A stretch of 64,000 nucleotides of DNA from Diploscapter coronatus. Lineage: Eukaryota; Nematoda; Chromadorea; Rhabditida; Rhabditidae. The notes under the pieces are model-generated. The model did not search any database. It saw only the letters and a program-made list of their open reading frames with translations, and had not been told where the DNA came from. Positions 1-11,731 of the stretch are shown here, one piece after another. Where the stretch lies: NCBI GenBank assembly GCA_964036155.1, contig OZ038422.1, positions 15,709,201 to 15,773,200 on the forward strand. Direction: 5' to 3'. Position 1 is the stretch's first letter. Every line of letters starts with the position of its first letter. The position numbers were made by a program, and so were the translations under genes.

Positions 1-2933
1 TTAGAGGCTCGCACGCTAAATGAAATCAGTTTTATCATCACTGTTGTGAAATTATTTTCAAATCATTTGCAGCTTTACATTACTTATGCTGAAATAGTTT
101 CCAATTTTCGCTAAAAATATTCCAGTCCATGAATAATGTTTATTCGCAACAAAATGACGGTATGCTTCACTAACCGCTCAAGCAGAATACATGAAATTCC
201 TTTACGAAACGTCGAAACGCATTATAGACAAGTCGACCCTGATTGCACGCCCAACTATTCCCTATCACGAGAAATCGGAATCTTCCTGTATGATTGCCCT
301 AAAATACAGCATTTAGAGAAACTCACCGATTATTCTACCATTCATTCATTCGCTCATTGAAATGTCATAGGTTAGTCAACTCCGATTTAAGAAGCTAACT
401 AAGCTTTGTTAAAATTTTACCTCCATTTTGCACAGTCCAAATGGCACTATTTTTGTCGTTCCCTTGAACGAAATATATGTGCAATTTTCAGCCAGGTTAC
501 TTTTCTCGACATTCGCAATTCCTTCGAGATAATTCAGAGCTATGGCCACTGCTAAAAGTATGTCTTTTAATTGGAGACAAAGTTGATTTTGTTTTCTTCT
601 TGGAATTTGGACATACGTTGTAAAGAAAAATACTGTTGGAAACGAAAAACTAAAGGAATAGTTTCAAGACGATAGCATATTTAATTGAGTGAAATTAAAA
701 ATAAATAAATTTGACTTGCATAAATTCTTCGATGGATCGCCTTCTGAGAGGTTTAGTCCGTAGATATTATATTTTTCTTCGTAATTGGTTTCTCTTGTGA
801 TAAAGTCTGACTGATCCAAAATAAGTGATGATCCAACCAAAAATATGATCAAAATTGATATCGGGAGCGGTGATAATTTTAGATAGGGTTCCTCGTAGAA
901 GTAATAAACGAGTGCTGATATCATGAAACTGATTAGAGCGCCAGATAGGAATACTGAATTATCACTTCTGGATTGCTTTCTTGGTGCTTTAACTAACCAA
1001 ACAGATTGTCTTTGTAGTAGCACTTGCAAATAACATAGACAGGCCAATGAACCAAATACAGTGGATAGGAAATATTGCCGATGAAATTCATCAGTGGATT
1101 TGATAGGATGAAAATCTGAATATATTTGATCTCTATAAAGTAAGCTGATAAGTATCACTGTGTTCGCCGCTATATAAAAATCAAAATATTTGGAAAGACA
1201 TTGGGAAGCATAGCTGATTGTGAGCTGGAATATTTCTGGATCTATGGAAATGGGAGCGCATAGCAAAATCTGAGACGAGAATTTTGAAACCGAACGAGCT
1301 TTTCCCTTTGATTTTTGTATGAAAGAATCTGTTCTAAATTTATATTCAGTCATTTTCGCTACACAATAAATCTATATTAATTTTCTAACTTTCTCAATTT
1401 ATTTAACCTACCGCATGATATTCTCCAATAACGATGAGAATCGTTGTGATGAATGTAATTTCGACTCGAAGATGGGATGGCTCTTCGGTTAGCCATGAAA
1501 ATGTGAACAAAATCAGTCCAAGCAGAAAATAAGCGATGTAGGGCAGTAGTGATTTATCATGCCTTGAAATTAGTTCTGAAAATAAGCATAATTTATCTTT
1601 CATTGTTTCCTGTTACACCTTTTTCTTCGTCTTCGTCGTGATTCGACTCATTATGCTAAATTTTTAGATCTATTAGTTTAAAGATGGTCTCAAATTTGGG
1701 CTGCTCGAAACTGACTCTTGATACCGGTATTTTTAGATTAGAGCTCTGAACAACCTTGCTTCAGACGATCTCATTCTTACTTTTTGTTTTGTAATGATAA
1801 ATGCCGAAATTCCTGCACAGAATTGCCAAATTCTTGCAAACACCGAGTTGAAAGCTATCGTTTTGATCGAAAACAAATGAAATACCAAAGAAGATGAACC
1901 AATTACTGAAATCCATTGTGTTTAACGGATCATTTTTTCCTGTTAAAACTTTACCTACGAAAAAATGCATCGGATTGAAAGAGAATCGTCGTTGAATCAG
2001 GAACAATAACGGTGCAAGAAAGTACCATTGAATTTCAACGCAGAGTGACCATGTGTGGGTGAATAAATCTTCTGCATTTGCTAACTGAAATTTATTTATT
2101 TTCAGGTTATAGATATTTTACGATGATATCGATTTTTAATTGGTAGTTAATTTACACAATAGAGAAAAAAAACTGAAACCTGAAAAGCATCGTGCGAAAG
2201 ATGGGTAATTTTCTCTAATCTGTCTATTTTAGTCTTTATTTCGCAAAACTACGATTTTTTTTAGATGTTGAGTGACAAAAATACTCTATTCTTTATTTGT
2301 TTTTTTTAATGAAGAAATACCAATTTAGCGTAATCTTGCTTCCCATCGATCGAAGATTTCAGATTTGTCGTGAGGAAAATCGCTCTTCTTCCACTCGAAG
2401 CGTTGATTTTGTGGAAAGATTTAGGCAAAAACGAGTACATTGCGATAAATATCAGCGAAATTGACAGGTAATATAAAGGTAGTATTCTCTAAATTATTCA
2501 AAAAGGTATTAATTTAGAAGGAAATTTACCGCACCTTAATTCTGCGATAGTAAAAAGTTCTCAATGCGAAAAGGCTTATTCCTTCTAGTTTATAAATTAT
2601 CATAGCAATCAGATATCCAGAAATAACGAAGAATCTGAACTTTGACAATATCGTAGAAATAGTTCTAAATCTAAAACTATAATAATTACACATCGACTCC
2701 GATGTATCCATTTGGAAAATATTTTGGGAAGAAGTGGTATAATAAGACGAGAATAATTGCCAAGGCTCTAAGAAAATTGAAAATTTAATGGATCTGTAAT
2801 AAATAGGAATCTTATACCTGAGACCTTGAATGTCACGTCGTTTCCTAGCAGCATTCGACTGTTTCAAATGGACTTTATCAAGTATCGATTTCATATTTCC
2901 AGAATATTTTCTTAGCTGATGAATAAGAATCAT
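1..2933 (-). CDS. oac-type membrane O-acyltransferase (acyltransferase-3 plus SGNH tail), partial at window edge
   Basis: This is a multi-pass acyltransferase-3 family protein of the nematode oac / nose-resistant-to-fluoxetine group, thought to move acyl groups onto extracellular substrates. Reading leftwards: KRRDIQGLR near 2825-2850 is the family start motif. FFVISGYLIAM lies near 2610-2640, RRIK then PLYYLSI near 2470-2540, and HTWSLCVEIQWYFLAPLLF near 2000-2060, the strongest signature. FARIWQFCAGI lies near 1800-1830, further helices at 1403-1600, and a long exon at 664-1353 with YYFYEEPYLKL. An exon near 410-555 ends in PFGLC, and one at about 174-299 carries GNSWA, block I of the SGNH hydrolase domain. 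The protein runs off the left edge. About eight to ten short introns are inferred. The junction between the exons at 664 and 555 did not resolve in phase. The start could also be the Met at 2894. Confidence 0.85.
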
Positions 2934-2999
2934 TTATGCTAGTTTATGTAAATCAAATCGGAAAAAATCGATTAATTCAGTTTAGTGAATTGAGATGTG

Positions 3000-3473
3000 A
3001 GGCTTAGATATTACTGCGTATAAATTGGGTGATCATGATGAATCTGTAGATACTGTTAATTCGGAATGGAATAACGAGAATAGACAACTATTCTGACACA
3101 AATATGACCATGGGTCAAATTCAAATGAACAGAGTCGTGTTTTGACTTATTTTGATAGATCTTGAAAGGATAAATTTCAGAGTGTACATTTGTGTGCGAA
3201 GAACGAATTCTTATTTTTATCGTTATAAATTTCAGATATCAAATGCTAGAATATTTTTTAGAGATGACTCATTACGTTCAAGAAAAACAATAGCTGGAAG
3301 CTAAATATCGGAGTGTAGCATTCTGAAATAATTTGTAAATGCCTTTTTCAATGTAAACTAGCAAGCTTTCGTAGTACCGAATGCAACTAAATTTGCTATC
3401 CTGGCATTTCGAAAATTACATCTTGAATTCGTTGATCAACTTCAATACAAAAAAGACGCTTCATTCATCATCG
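3000..3473. other. Intergenic, no gene seen
   Basis: AT-rich sequence between the divergent start of the acyltransferase gene and the 3' end of the secreted protein gene. I see no exon, RNA gene or repeat in it. Confidence 0.5.
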
Positions 3474-4448
3474 TTATCCAAAATTGCTCATTCCACCAAA
3501 TCCCCTTGGAGATTGTCCCCCAAACAAAGCAGGATTCATCGGTCTCTGCCCGAATGCGCCACCCATCGGTCGCTGATTGAGACCTCCGAAACCATTAGGC
3601 CTCTGTAAAATTCCACTACTTTAAGCAATATCGAGAATATCTAAGCGTAGAAGCAACACGAAAAATTATATGAGAATTGCAAGGTTTCTCAATATTTCTT
3701 TCCTACATCATTCATGCTATTTTGTTATGCGAGACATTTTTTGTCAATAGTTGTTTTATCAAAAATATTTTATGTTAAAAGCTATCTTCGACCTGTCCAA
3801 AATTATTCGCTCCGAATCCCGGTCTTCCAAATCCCCGATTGAGCGATTGTTGCTGAGCAAGTGCCTGTGCATTGGCCCTTGCCTGAGTGACGAGCAGTTG
3901 CTGGTTCTGCTGCAGGGTTCGCAAACGACCCAGTTGTTCTTCACGAACGCGACCTTGCAATTCGCGGATCTAGATATTTTAGTAATGTTTCATATGTAGA
4001 ATACCATCTGACAACAAGAATGAGCTTCATTAGAAAAATCAAGTTACAATTCCGTTAGCGTTTATGGTTTTTCGATATGGATGAAAATGTTGAACTAAAA
4101 TGAGGAAGGGATTTGTTTTCTCAACACTAAACTTATTTTCAGGCCCTAAGATTCACGAAATTTATAAACTCACTCGATTGACTAATTGCCGTTCCCTCGG
4201 ATTTCCTCTGCCTCTGCCAATTTGGCGTTTGACTTCCTGAAATCACAGCTGATCTTCATTAGTGATGATTTTAAGACATAGAGAAACTGAGTAATGTCTT
4301 CAGATTTCTGACAGTATGCCATGATAAATTATCGACGGTAAGTTATTCGAGCACAATTAGAAAGGTATGGAATATCTCCACTTACTTGAGCATGATTTCC
4401 TGATACGATAACTATTAGAAGCAAGGCGATGGTCAAATAATTCACCAT
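3474..4448 (-). CDS. Small secreted Gly/Gln/Arg/Asn-rich protein
   Basis: Four exons are read. Exon 1, at about 4389-4448, encodes a clean signal peptide (MVNYLTIALLLIVIVSG) ending in NHAQ. Exon 2, near 4176-4237, is basic (RGRGNPRERQ). Exon 3, near 3785-3970, is rich in Gln, Leu and Arg (LRTLQQNQQLLVTQARA) and then in Gly and Phe (GFGRPGFGANNFGQ). Exon 4, at 3474-3604, continues the Gly/Phe/Asn/Met pattern (RPNGFGGLNQRPMGG) and ends in MSNFG. The product has about 145 residues and no Cys in the mature part. I recognise no named domain. The composition resembles nematode secreted antimicrobial-like or cuticle-associated low-complexity peptides, but that is inference. All four exons have GT-AG borders in compatible phase, so the gene model itself is good. 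Confidence 0.75.
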
Positions 4449-4679
4449 TTTGTCGATAAAATTGTGAGTGAGATTGATTCGTTGTTTTCATTAAAAGTGC
4501 TTGACTTGCTTCAATTTTGTACAAAACTGGATTATTGTTTTGAAAATGTCAATATTCCACCATGTCATTTTTGCAATTGAGTTGAGTAATGATATAATGA
4601 CAGTGAAGAAGTTTACAAATAGTGAACATGTTAGATGATGAAATCTTCAATTTAGAAAGTGACTATTTTTTTCCTAATC

Positions 4680-4866
4680 TTATTCCCACTGAGTGGGGGG
4701 GTCGGCTACTCTCTGTCATAGGACAGTCGGCCTATCCTAGTCACACAGGACTAGTGGCCCGTCCCGAGGACAGACTGTTGTTGTGTGCAACAGCCGATGG
4801 TTTTTAGGCAGATTTTTCGTGGTTTTATCCACTACTAACATTTTTTGCAATTAATCCCTTGATTTG
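4680..4866 (-). mobile_element. SINE-like element, copy 1 (tRNA-like head missing)
   Basis: On the minus strand this matches the body and tail of the elements at 8411-8660 and 10619-10874. Shared blocks include a stretch around CCACTAGTCCTGTGTG and one around GGATAAAACCACGAAAAA. The tRNA-like head of the other copies is absent, so this copy is truncated at the 5' end, as is usual for retroposed SINEs. It sits between two genes. Confidence 0.7.
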
Positions 4867-5248
4867 AAGTAATTATAATAGAATCACTAGATGAAGAGTT
4901 GTGTTCTTTTGAAAAATTCGGATTTTATTTAATAGCTTGAATTTTTTCATAGATTCGGCATAAATCATAATTCTTATGCATTAGAAAATCCATATATGAG
5001 AAGGATGTTTGACGTTAATCTTACGCGGAACCAGAGAAAAATATTGATGTTTTCTTCAATTCGCTTATTTCCCGAATGAAATGGCTAGCAAAAGTGGCCT
5101 TTAAGTGATATCAACTTCCGAACCGCTGAAAACTATCGTTTTCGATTTGAAAGACATTCGAAGGCAAATCGGTTCTAGATAAGTTTGAAATGCGAAATTT
5201 AGGTGTGACTAGAGTAAAGATAACTGAACTTGCAAGTCATTCGTAGAA

Positions 5249-7558
5249 ATGGGCATGCTAGGCTACTTTGCATTTCTTACTTTCACCGCTATTATTGCTT
5301 CTATCAATGGTAAGAAAGACAATAAAATTTGAAACAAATCGTGGCTATAAACTAACAACAATTTTAACACATTTCATATAGTGGGCATACTCAACTTTCT
5401 GTATTCATTGGATAATAAAAATGCAAGATACAGATGCTCCAAAAGCCTGGCCCAATTTCAGCCTTCTTTTTAATTTATCGTCTGGATAATAGTAGCTGAA
5501 ATTTTCTAAAACTTGAATATTATCTTATCCAATACCAACCTATCTATTTGCGTAATTGTATTCCATTTAGCTATGAATTTAGGATTTTACAGCCTCAAAT
5601 TTGAGTGTCAAAAACAGCCCATATTTTTGACGCACCCTGTAGAATATCAAACAAGTTTATCGTGAAAAATAGACCCTTGAGTTTCAATTTGAAATCTTTC
5701 AGTGATTCAACCCGAATAAAAGTTGATATTCTCTCATTATTGGATTGCTATTTTATGCCTGCAAATGATCACATGACCATTGTGATTGAATCACTAAAAT
5801 ATCTATACCAACCACGAAAATTTCATGGGCTCAATGATAATTTAACTCTCTTCTTTATCACCAAATAATTCATTCCAAATTTTAGGACAAACATGTGTCG
5901 ATACGGCGTTTGATTGTAGCGCAAAGGCTGGTCTGTGCAACAATCGTGCCTACACCAAGCTGATGACTAAACAATGTCCAAAGACTTGCGGTAGGGATTT
6001 TAAGGTAGTTTTGAGGATATACAATTTTAAATTTAGGTTTCTGCAAGGTAGAACCTGCCACGACGACAACTGAAGCCAGCATTGGAGGAGGAAGAGCAGG
6101 TTGGCATCTGGTTCAAAATCAGGCTTGTTCAAGAGTTATTTTCATGGCATGGCGATGAAAGGATTTATTTTGCTACATTGAAATGGGAGCGGTAAATTCT
6201 CAAAAAAAGAGAAAAGAAACATGGAACGGGTTAAATCTTGAACATGCATGATCATATTCAATGAAAGTTCAAACTTGTTGTCCTAATTTTTAAAAGATTT
6301 GTTTTTTGCTCTTCATAAATTATAACCTTAGGAAAACACTGCCCTGATGGCTGGAGCAGGTACGATGATGCATGCTACAAGGCAAGAGGATTTTAACAAA
6401 TTCGCAGAAAAGAGTTTAGTAAGGCATATCTAGTATAAGAAATATTTGAAAATTTTCATAACATATTTATGAGAGAAAAATTAAAGGCCTATTTCATTTT
6501 TAGATAAAGAAAAATAATTCAGGGATTCGTCGAGAGGTTGACATTCGATGGTACTGTGAAAATAATGCATAAAAATTGGCATGCATATCTTGAAATTACG
6601 AATAAATTTAGAAGCGGAAGCTGCTTGCAATAGAATTGGTGGTAATTTGGCATCTATTCATTCCAGAAAAGTGAAATTCTTACTTATTTATTTTTTCAAA
6701 TATAACATTTTAGGAAAACGATTACGTTGCTGGTTTGTTTGAATGAATATATGGGGAAAAATCGCTTTAAAATAGGTCTAACCAGAACTGGATCAGACCA
6801 GAAGGGCGATGGAATGTGCTGGATCGGCTTAAAGAGGGATCGCGGCGACAACTGGTATTGGACTGATAAGACCGTTTGGGACTACCGCAACTGGGCTCCC
6901 TCAGAGCCTGATCAACCAGGTAATAATTCATAAATATTCGATCTTGTTGTGAGCTAAAGTTCTACATCACTTGTAAATTCTTTCGAGGCTGATCTAATAA
7001 CTACCTTGAAGTTATCTATTCGAAATTTTGTGCACACTTTGGGAGATACTAATTTTAATAGTCTTCAAAAATTAAATAAATTGACATATTTCAATAGGTT
7101 AACACCAGCGGAACCAGAATTAGAAAGCGATGCAAAACTTTCGAGCATACCTTTATGATGTGTCAAAACACGAATTTGCATTTTTACAATAGATAAACAC
7201 CGACTTTTTTTTTTTTTTTTTTTAATTTTCAAACTATCCAGGCACTCAATACTGTGTACAAATCACGTCTGACGTCTACACTGGCTATCCCGAATACTAT
7301 CAAGTAAGCTGGAGATTCCATAATTTTATGGCTTGAAGAAATTACATATAAAGAGAGCTACTTCTGGTTAATTATTCCATACCATAAAAATAATTTTATG
7401 GAATTTACATTTTCAATTATTCTATATTCAGAACTGGAACTCGTACGACTGCAACGCAAAGCTGAGATCGTACGTATGCAAGAGAGATGTGAGATATTGG
7501 TTTGAAGAACAACAATCAATTCTAATTTAAATTTCAGGTGCTTCGCATCCTAAACTGA
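5249..7558 (+). CDS. Secreted ShK-domain plus C-type lectin-domain protein
   Basis: Exon 1 (5249-5311) is a signal peptide, [21 protein letters not shown]. The next exon, at about 5884-5989, encodes a full ShKT domain ([15 protein letters not shown], ending CPKTC). A Thr-rich linker follows, then the C-type lectin domain: [14 protein letters not shown] near 6336-6381, [18 protein letters not shown] near 6606-6664, [18 protein letters not shown] near 6814-6867, the sugar-site loop EPDQPG near 6904, YCVQI near 7252 and [19 protein letters not shown] near 7434-7488. The loop reads EPD instead of the classic EPN, and WND reads WNS, so calcium-dependent sugar binding is doubtful. One intron appears to use a GC donor after CYK at 6382. 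Such proteins in nematodes are often induced by infection; a role here is inferred. Confidence 0.9.
5430..5641. repeat. Possible small TIR element in intron 1 of the lectin gene
   Basis: The left end reads TACAGATGCTCCAAAAGCC and the right end, on the other strand, reads TACAGGGTGCGTCAAAAAT. These are imperfect inverted ends next to TA, spaced as in short Tc1/mariner-derived elements. The match is weak and could be chance in AT-rich intron sequence. Confidence 0.3.
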
Positions 7559-8410
7559 TTTCAAAAAGAGTACAAACTCATTCGATATTTAACCATGTTA
7601 TTTATCTGACAATTTCATGAAATTCGTTTTTTTCTTTCAAAATAAATTAATTCATTAAATGTTCTTTGTAAATTTGAATGATTAATGAGAAAATTAGCTG
7701 TTGCAGATTTGTTTCAGTTTTAAAATTTTAAAATAAAACGAATGACGTACATATGAAATCAGGATAATTGAAAGTAAAAAAAATCGTTGGGAAAGTTGTA
7801 GGATTCCTTAAAAATTTAGTTATGTTAAGTCTGCCGTTTATAGTCTCATCTTTATATTGAAAAATAACCGTCAGCGTTTTTCTCTTCCATCAATCATCGA
7901 GGAATCGCGAGAGTAGCCGATCTGTTTACCCATTTCATTGCGTGTAGTTTGATAGTCAATTCGAAAAAAAGCTTAATTTAGTATCATTAGTAAAAATAGT
8001 ATTATGATAAAAGCTAATGAAATTTTAGCATTTCGAAAGTCATAATGGATTTTAGCAGAATTTTCCGTACTATATCACTACACTTTTAATAACTTATTTC
8101 GTGATCATATGTTGAAAATTATCGTGAATATAAAATATATTTATGTTTGCATATCAAAATTAAATACAATTTTTGTCCAGTAGAAATCCATCATTGACAA
8201 AGTAAAAATACTTCCTTGTTGTGTGGTTCGGTTCCACATTACGTATTACGGTTCCAGACGCGACAAAATATAATGACTGATGAGCAGTCAGTTTTATAGA
8301 GGAAAAATAATAAAATACTCAAGATTTTATCAATGTAGATGAATGTATTACTTTTCTTATGAATTAAGGATAAAATAATAAATCGAATATTGTTCGATAG
8401 AGATCTAGAA
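7559..8410. other. Intergenic, AT-rich, no gene seen
   Basis: The lectin gene's probable polyadenylation signal AATAAA lies near 7641, about 80 bases after the stop. Beyond it I see only AT-rich sequence up to the SINE-like element. Confidence 0.5.
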
Positions 8411-8660
8411 AGCGGTATAGCGCAATGATTGTGTGTCACTGTCTAGAGCATGGCTTCAAGTTCGCCTCCACCTCAACCCGAACCAAGGGATTAAAATGTT
8501 GGTAGTGGATAAAACCACGAAAAATCTGCCTAAAAATCTCTCGATTGTTACACACAATAAGTCTGTCCTCGGGGCGAGTCACTAGTCCTGTGTGGTTAGG
8601 ATAGACCGACTGCCTCATTACGGACTGAGGGTAGCCGACCTCCACCTAGTGAGGAACAAG
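8411..8660 (+). mobile_element. SINE-like element, copy 2 (with tRNA-like head)
   Basis: The head at 8412-8475 resembles a tRNA gene. GCGGTATAGCGCAATG holds a plausible A box, and about 35 bases later GGCTTCAAGTTCGCC resembles a B box, the two internal promoter parts of RNA polymerase III. The body then matches copies 1 and 3 through GGATAAAACCACGAAAAA to a tail around CCACCTAGTGAGG. It is about 80-85 percent identical by eye to copy 3 and lies in opposite orientation to it. Confidence 0.75.
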
Positions 8661-8988
8661 ACTAGGAAATTGTTTACAGCACAAACTGAACAAACAAAAG
8701 CAAGAACACAGACATTAAAAAAAACATAATTAAGTTCCCAGTTTAATTTTTATTCATCCCCATTTTTAAAATGGCTAATTCATTTCGTTCTTGATTATTC
8801 GCTCTTTTGGTGTCGATTTTAGGCCGTCTTTTTTCGATGCTATCTCATTCCTCCTCTGTCCTTTTTCAAGGCGAATTTAAGTTAAATATATTCATTCATT
8901 TTTTCTTGAAGAAGATTGGAAACGATAAAAAGAACATTGATACTTCCGCTTTGACTCATCAAGAACGAATTCGTATCCTTAAATTCAT

Positions 8989-10548
8989 CTAGTTTGAGGA
9001 TGATAGAATGAAACAAATTCCATTCCATTCTATTAGTATTTTTGTAAGGTGAGTCTGTTTGTCCAAGCTTAATGTGAAGAAACTAAGCAAAATCAACCCT
9101 ACAAGCCACAAGCCATACATGGATAAAAAGGTGATTTTATCTAGATGTGCAAAATTCCAAGTGATAAATCTTTTGAAGTCATTCCATAAAATTTTGAAAA
9201 GAAATGTGATTTTGAATCTTTGAAATGCAGTTAAATTATCTCCAAACCTTTCCAAATCTTCTATTCACTAAAAATTCGGTATCAAATTTCCAAAACTCTT
9301 CGATGACGAATATACCAAATTTATCATATTTGACTGATACATCAATATCTTTGGCGTGTGTGGAATATCTGAACATTCCCGATACCAGCCTAGAATTATT
9401 GAAACAAACTACTAATCGCCAAAGATCGATAAATTGGTACAAAATTAATTATACTCAATATGAATATTCATAGTATGATTTGATAATATTAAAATTGCGT
9501 TTAAATAATCTTTGAATCATCGAAATATTATCAATTTGTCTATAAGCAGCGCGATAATTTTTATTTATTATTTTCCTTTCTTTTTTATTCTATCTTAACA
9601 AAATCACCAGTCTTCAACAACATTTCACCTTTCAAATACTTACCAAGCAGTTTTCCGCCAATTAAAAATGGGAACATGTTGAAAGATACGAAGATATTGC
9701 GTAAATCAGCGAGAAAATTAACGGATAATATTGGATCTAATACCTGTAACGAAGAAAAACCTCGTTTCTAAATTTCAAATTTACCGGTTCCATTGGCTCG
9801 CGATCAACTTTTAGATTCAAACATTTTACGTAACGAGATCGCTTCCAGTATTCCAAAAACAAATGGATGTCATTCGGGACTTAATATTTCTCAAACTTCT
9901 GGAACTCCATTCTATAATTTATTTTTAAGTGATTGTAGTCAAAATTCGCATACTTTGGAATTATCCGATCTATACCAGCATATTCATCAGTGAACTTTGT
10001 ATAGTCTGTATCGTGTGGATATGAAAATTTGACGAGTGAGAATCCGTGGTTAATTGATTCATTGTATTTCATCTGTCGATATTCCGTATTGTCAATTGCA
10101 GTCTGTAAAGAAGGAAATGTTTGAAAATTCGTTGGTTTTAAATTTTCTATGCAAACCATTATAAGTTGATTAAAATTTGAGCAGTTTTTCCGAAGCTTAA
10201 ATCATTTTTTTAAAGTATACTCTACTAGTAATATCTTAGCGAATTTAGGTTGCTGTTATTATTGAGCCGGAAGATCTATAAATTTGTTTCACATTATAAT
10301 AGACGCTTGCATGAATATATATATGAATCTTACATTGAAAATACATTTAAAAAATTATTTTAATCTTGAAATGAAACTTGAAGCGAGAATTTAAGCACCA
10401 ACCCAGTACATTCGACCAAGAACAAGCACGCATGAAAAAGTGCATATCGCAGGTTAGAATCAAAGAACATTTTCCTATACTCATTTTCAATTTCAAACAG
10501 TGTTTTTACGAATGGAACACTGACACTTAAACCAGGACAAATATCCAT
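8989..10548 (-). pseudogene. Fukutin/FKRP-like (LicD superfamily) protein gene, frameshifted
   Basis: The family acts as phospho-sugar transferases on glycoproteins; nematodes have a small expanded group. Exon 1 starts near 10548. Family hallmarks follow: FLEYWKRSRYVKCLNL near 9810-9860, NFLADLRNIFVSFNMFPF near 9670-9730 with IGGKLLG, then WYRECSDIPHT near 9365-9395. That phrase is in phase with the previous exon. The next conserved block, KDIDVSVKYDKF near 9320-9355, which holds the acidic metal-binding motif, is in a different frame. The break lies in a short GT/CA repeat at 9355-9362, and removing one dinucleotide from the count would restore phase. After NRRFGK the remaining C-terminal ORF (8989-9208) is hydrophobic and matches the family poorly. 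I read it as a recent pseudogene, or a functional gene carrying a sequence error. Confidence 0.6.
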
Positions 10549-10618
10549 TTTACGCCAAATTATGAAAAAATTTTCTTAGATTTTGTAGATAAATATAAAA
10601 AATTTTCCTAGCTTTATT

Positions 10619-10874
10619 ATTCCCCACTAGGTGGGAGCCGGCTACCCTCAGCCCGTAATGGGACAGTCGGCCTATCCTAGCCACACAGGACTAGTGGCCC
10701 GTCCCGAGGACAGACTGTTGTTGTGTGCAACAGCCGAGGGATTTTAGGCGAATTTTTCGTGGTTTTATCCACTAACCAACATTTACTTAACCCCCTTAGT
10801 TTGAGTCGAGGTGGAGGTGAACTTGAGCTCCAGCTGCAGGCAGTAACACACAACCACTGCGCTACACCGCTCAA
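10619..10874 (-). mobile_element. SINE-like element, copy 3 (with tRNA-like head)
   Basis: Read on the minus strand it begins with GCGGTGTAGCGCAGTGGTT, a good match to a tRNA-type A box (TAGCGCAGTGG). The same body and tail as copy 2 follow, ending around CCCACCTAGTGGGG. It sits just upstream (5') of the fukutin-like gene, which lies on the same strand. Confidence 0.75.
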
Positions 10875-11731
10875 GTTTTTCTTGCCTCTACTATATCATT
10901 TTCCCTAAATTCACTGAAAAACATTGAATGTTAATTTTTGAAAATAAAAATTGATTATTTTAATATTTGGCATTTTTTAATTAGAACGAAACATTTTTCT
11001 ATTTCGCGAATTTTTATTTGCAGGGCTGTAAATTTTAGAAATTATCGAAAATGACAATTTTACAAGAAAAACATTAAAAATCAATAAACACATTGCGAAA
11101 ATGAATAAAAACAAATCATGATAAAAAATAAAGAATTTCTAAATAAATGCAAGAAATGAATTTTTCGAACGAAAAATATGCGGTCGCTAGGCTAGTATTG
11201 CCGGTGTAGTTTTAACATGAAAAATAGAAAAAAAAACATTCCCTCTAATCCGGTAGTAACTTGACCTTTCTATATCGTAAATTGTACTGTGAAAGGTTAG
11301 TTTCAAAAGTACCGTCAACGAGTTGTGAAACAATAAATTTAAACTCGAACTCTACTGTCGTTTCTAAAAAAGAAAAAAAAACGTATGGAAACAATGCATA
11401 TGCGTAAAATAAGTGGAATTGCCAAATAAAGTGGTATGAAAGAATTTAATGATATTAAATAGACTAAAAATAATCGACTATTGAAATAGTGCATTTCATA
11501 CTAATTCCTTTCATGCCAACAACCACAAACTAAATGATTATCGTCCTGTTCAGTCATAATTGACAGTTGCGGATTAACGGACGAAAAGCTATTCATTGTT
11601 AGAGATGGTCGTTCGAAGTTTATTCTTTGGTTATTTTTCAAAATCTTCCAAATTATTGGAATTTTCCAGAATAATATATTCCTTTAAAAGTAATTCACTG
11701 ATTTTAACTTCACGAAGATCAAATATCGTCC
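10875..11731. other. Intergenic, AT-rich; weak inverted repeat at about 11430-11517
   Basis: No gene seen. The arms GGTATGAAAGAATT and, on the other strand, GGCATGAAAGGAATT flank about 60 bases, which suggests a small decayed foldback element. Confidence 0.35.

Noticed and set aside
8411..8480. A genuine tRNA gene
   Set aside because: A and B box-like motifs are present, but I cannot form a standard cloverleaf. The same sequence recurs as the head of a longer repeat, so it is a SINE head and not a tRNA.
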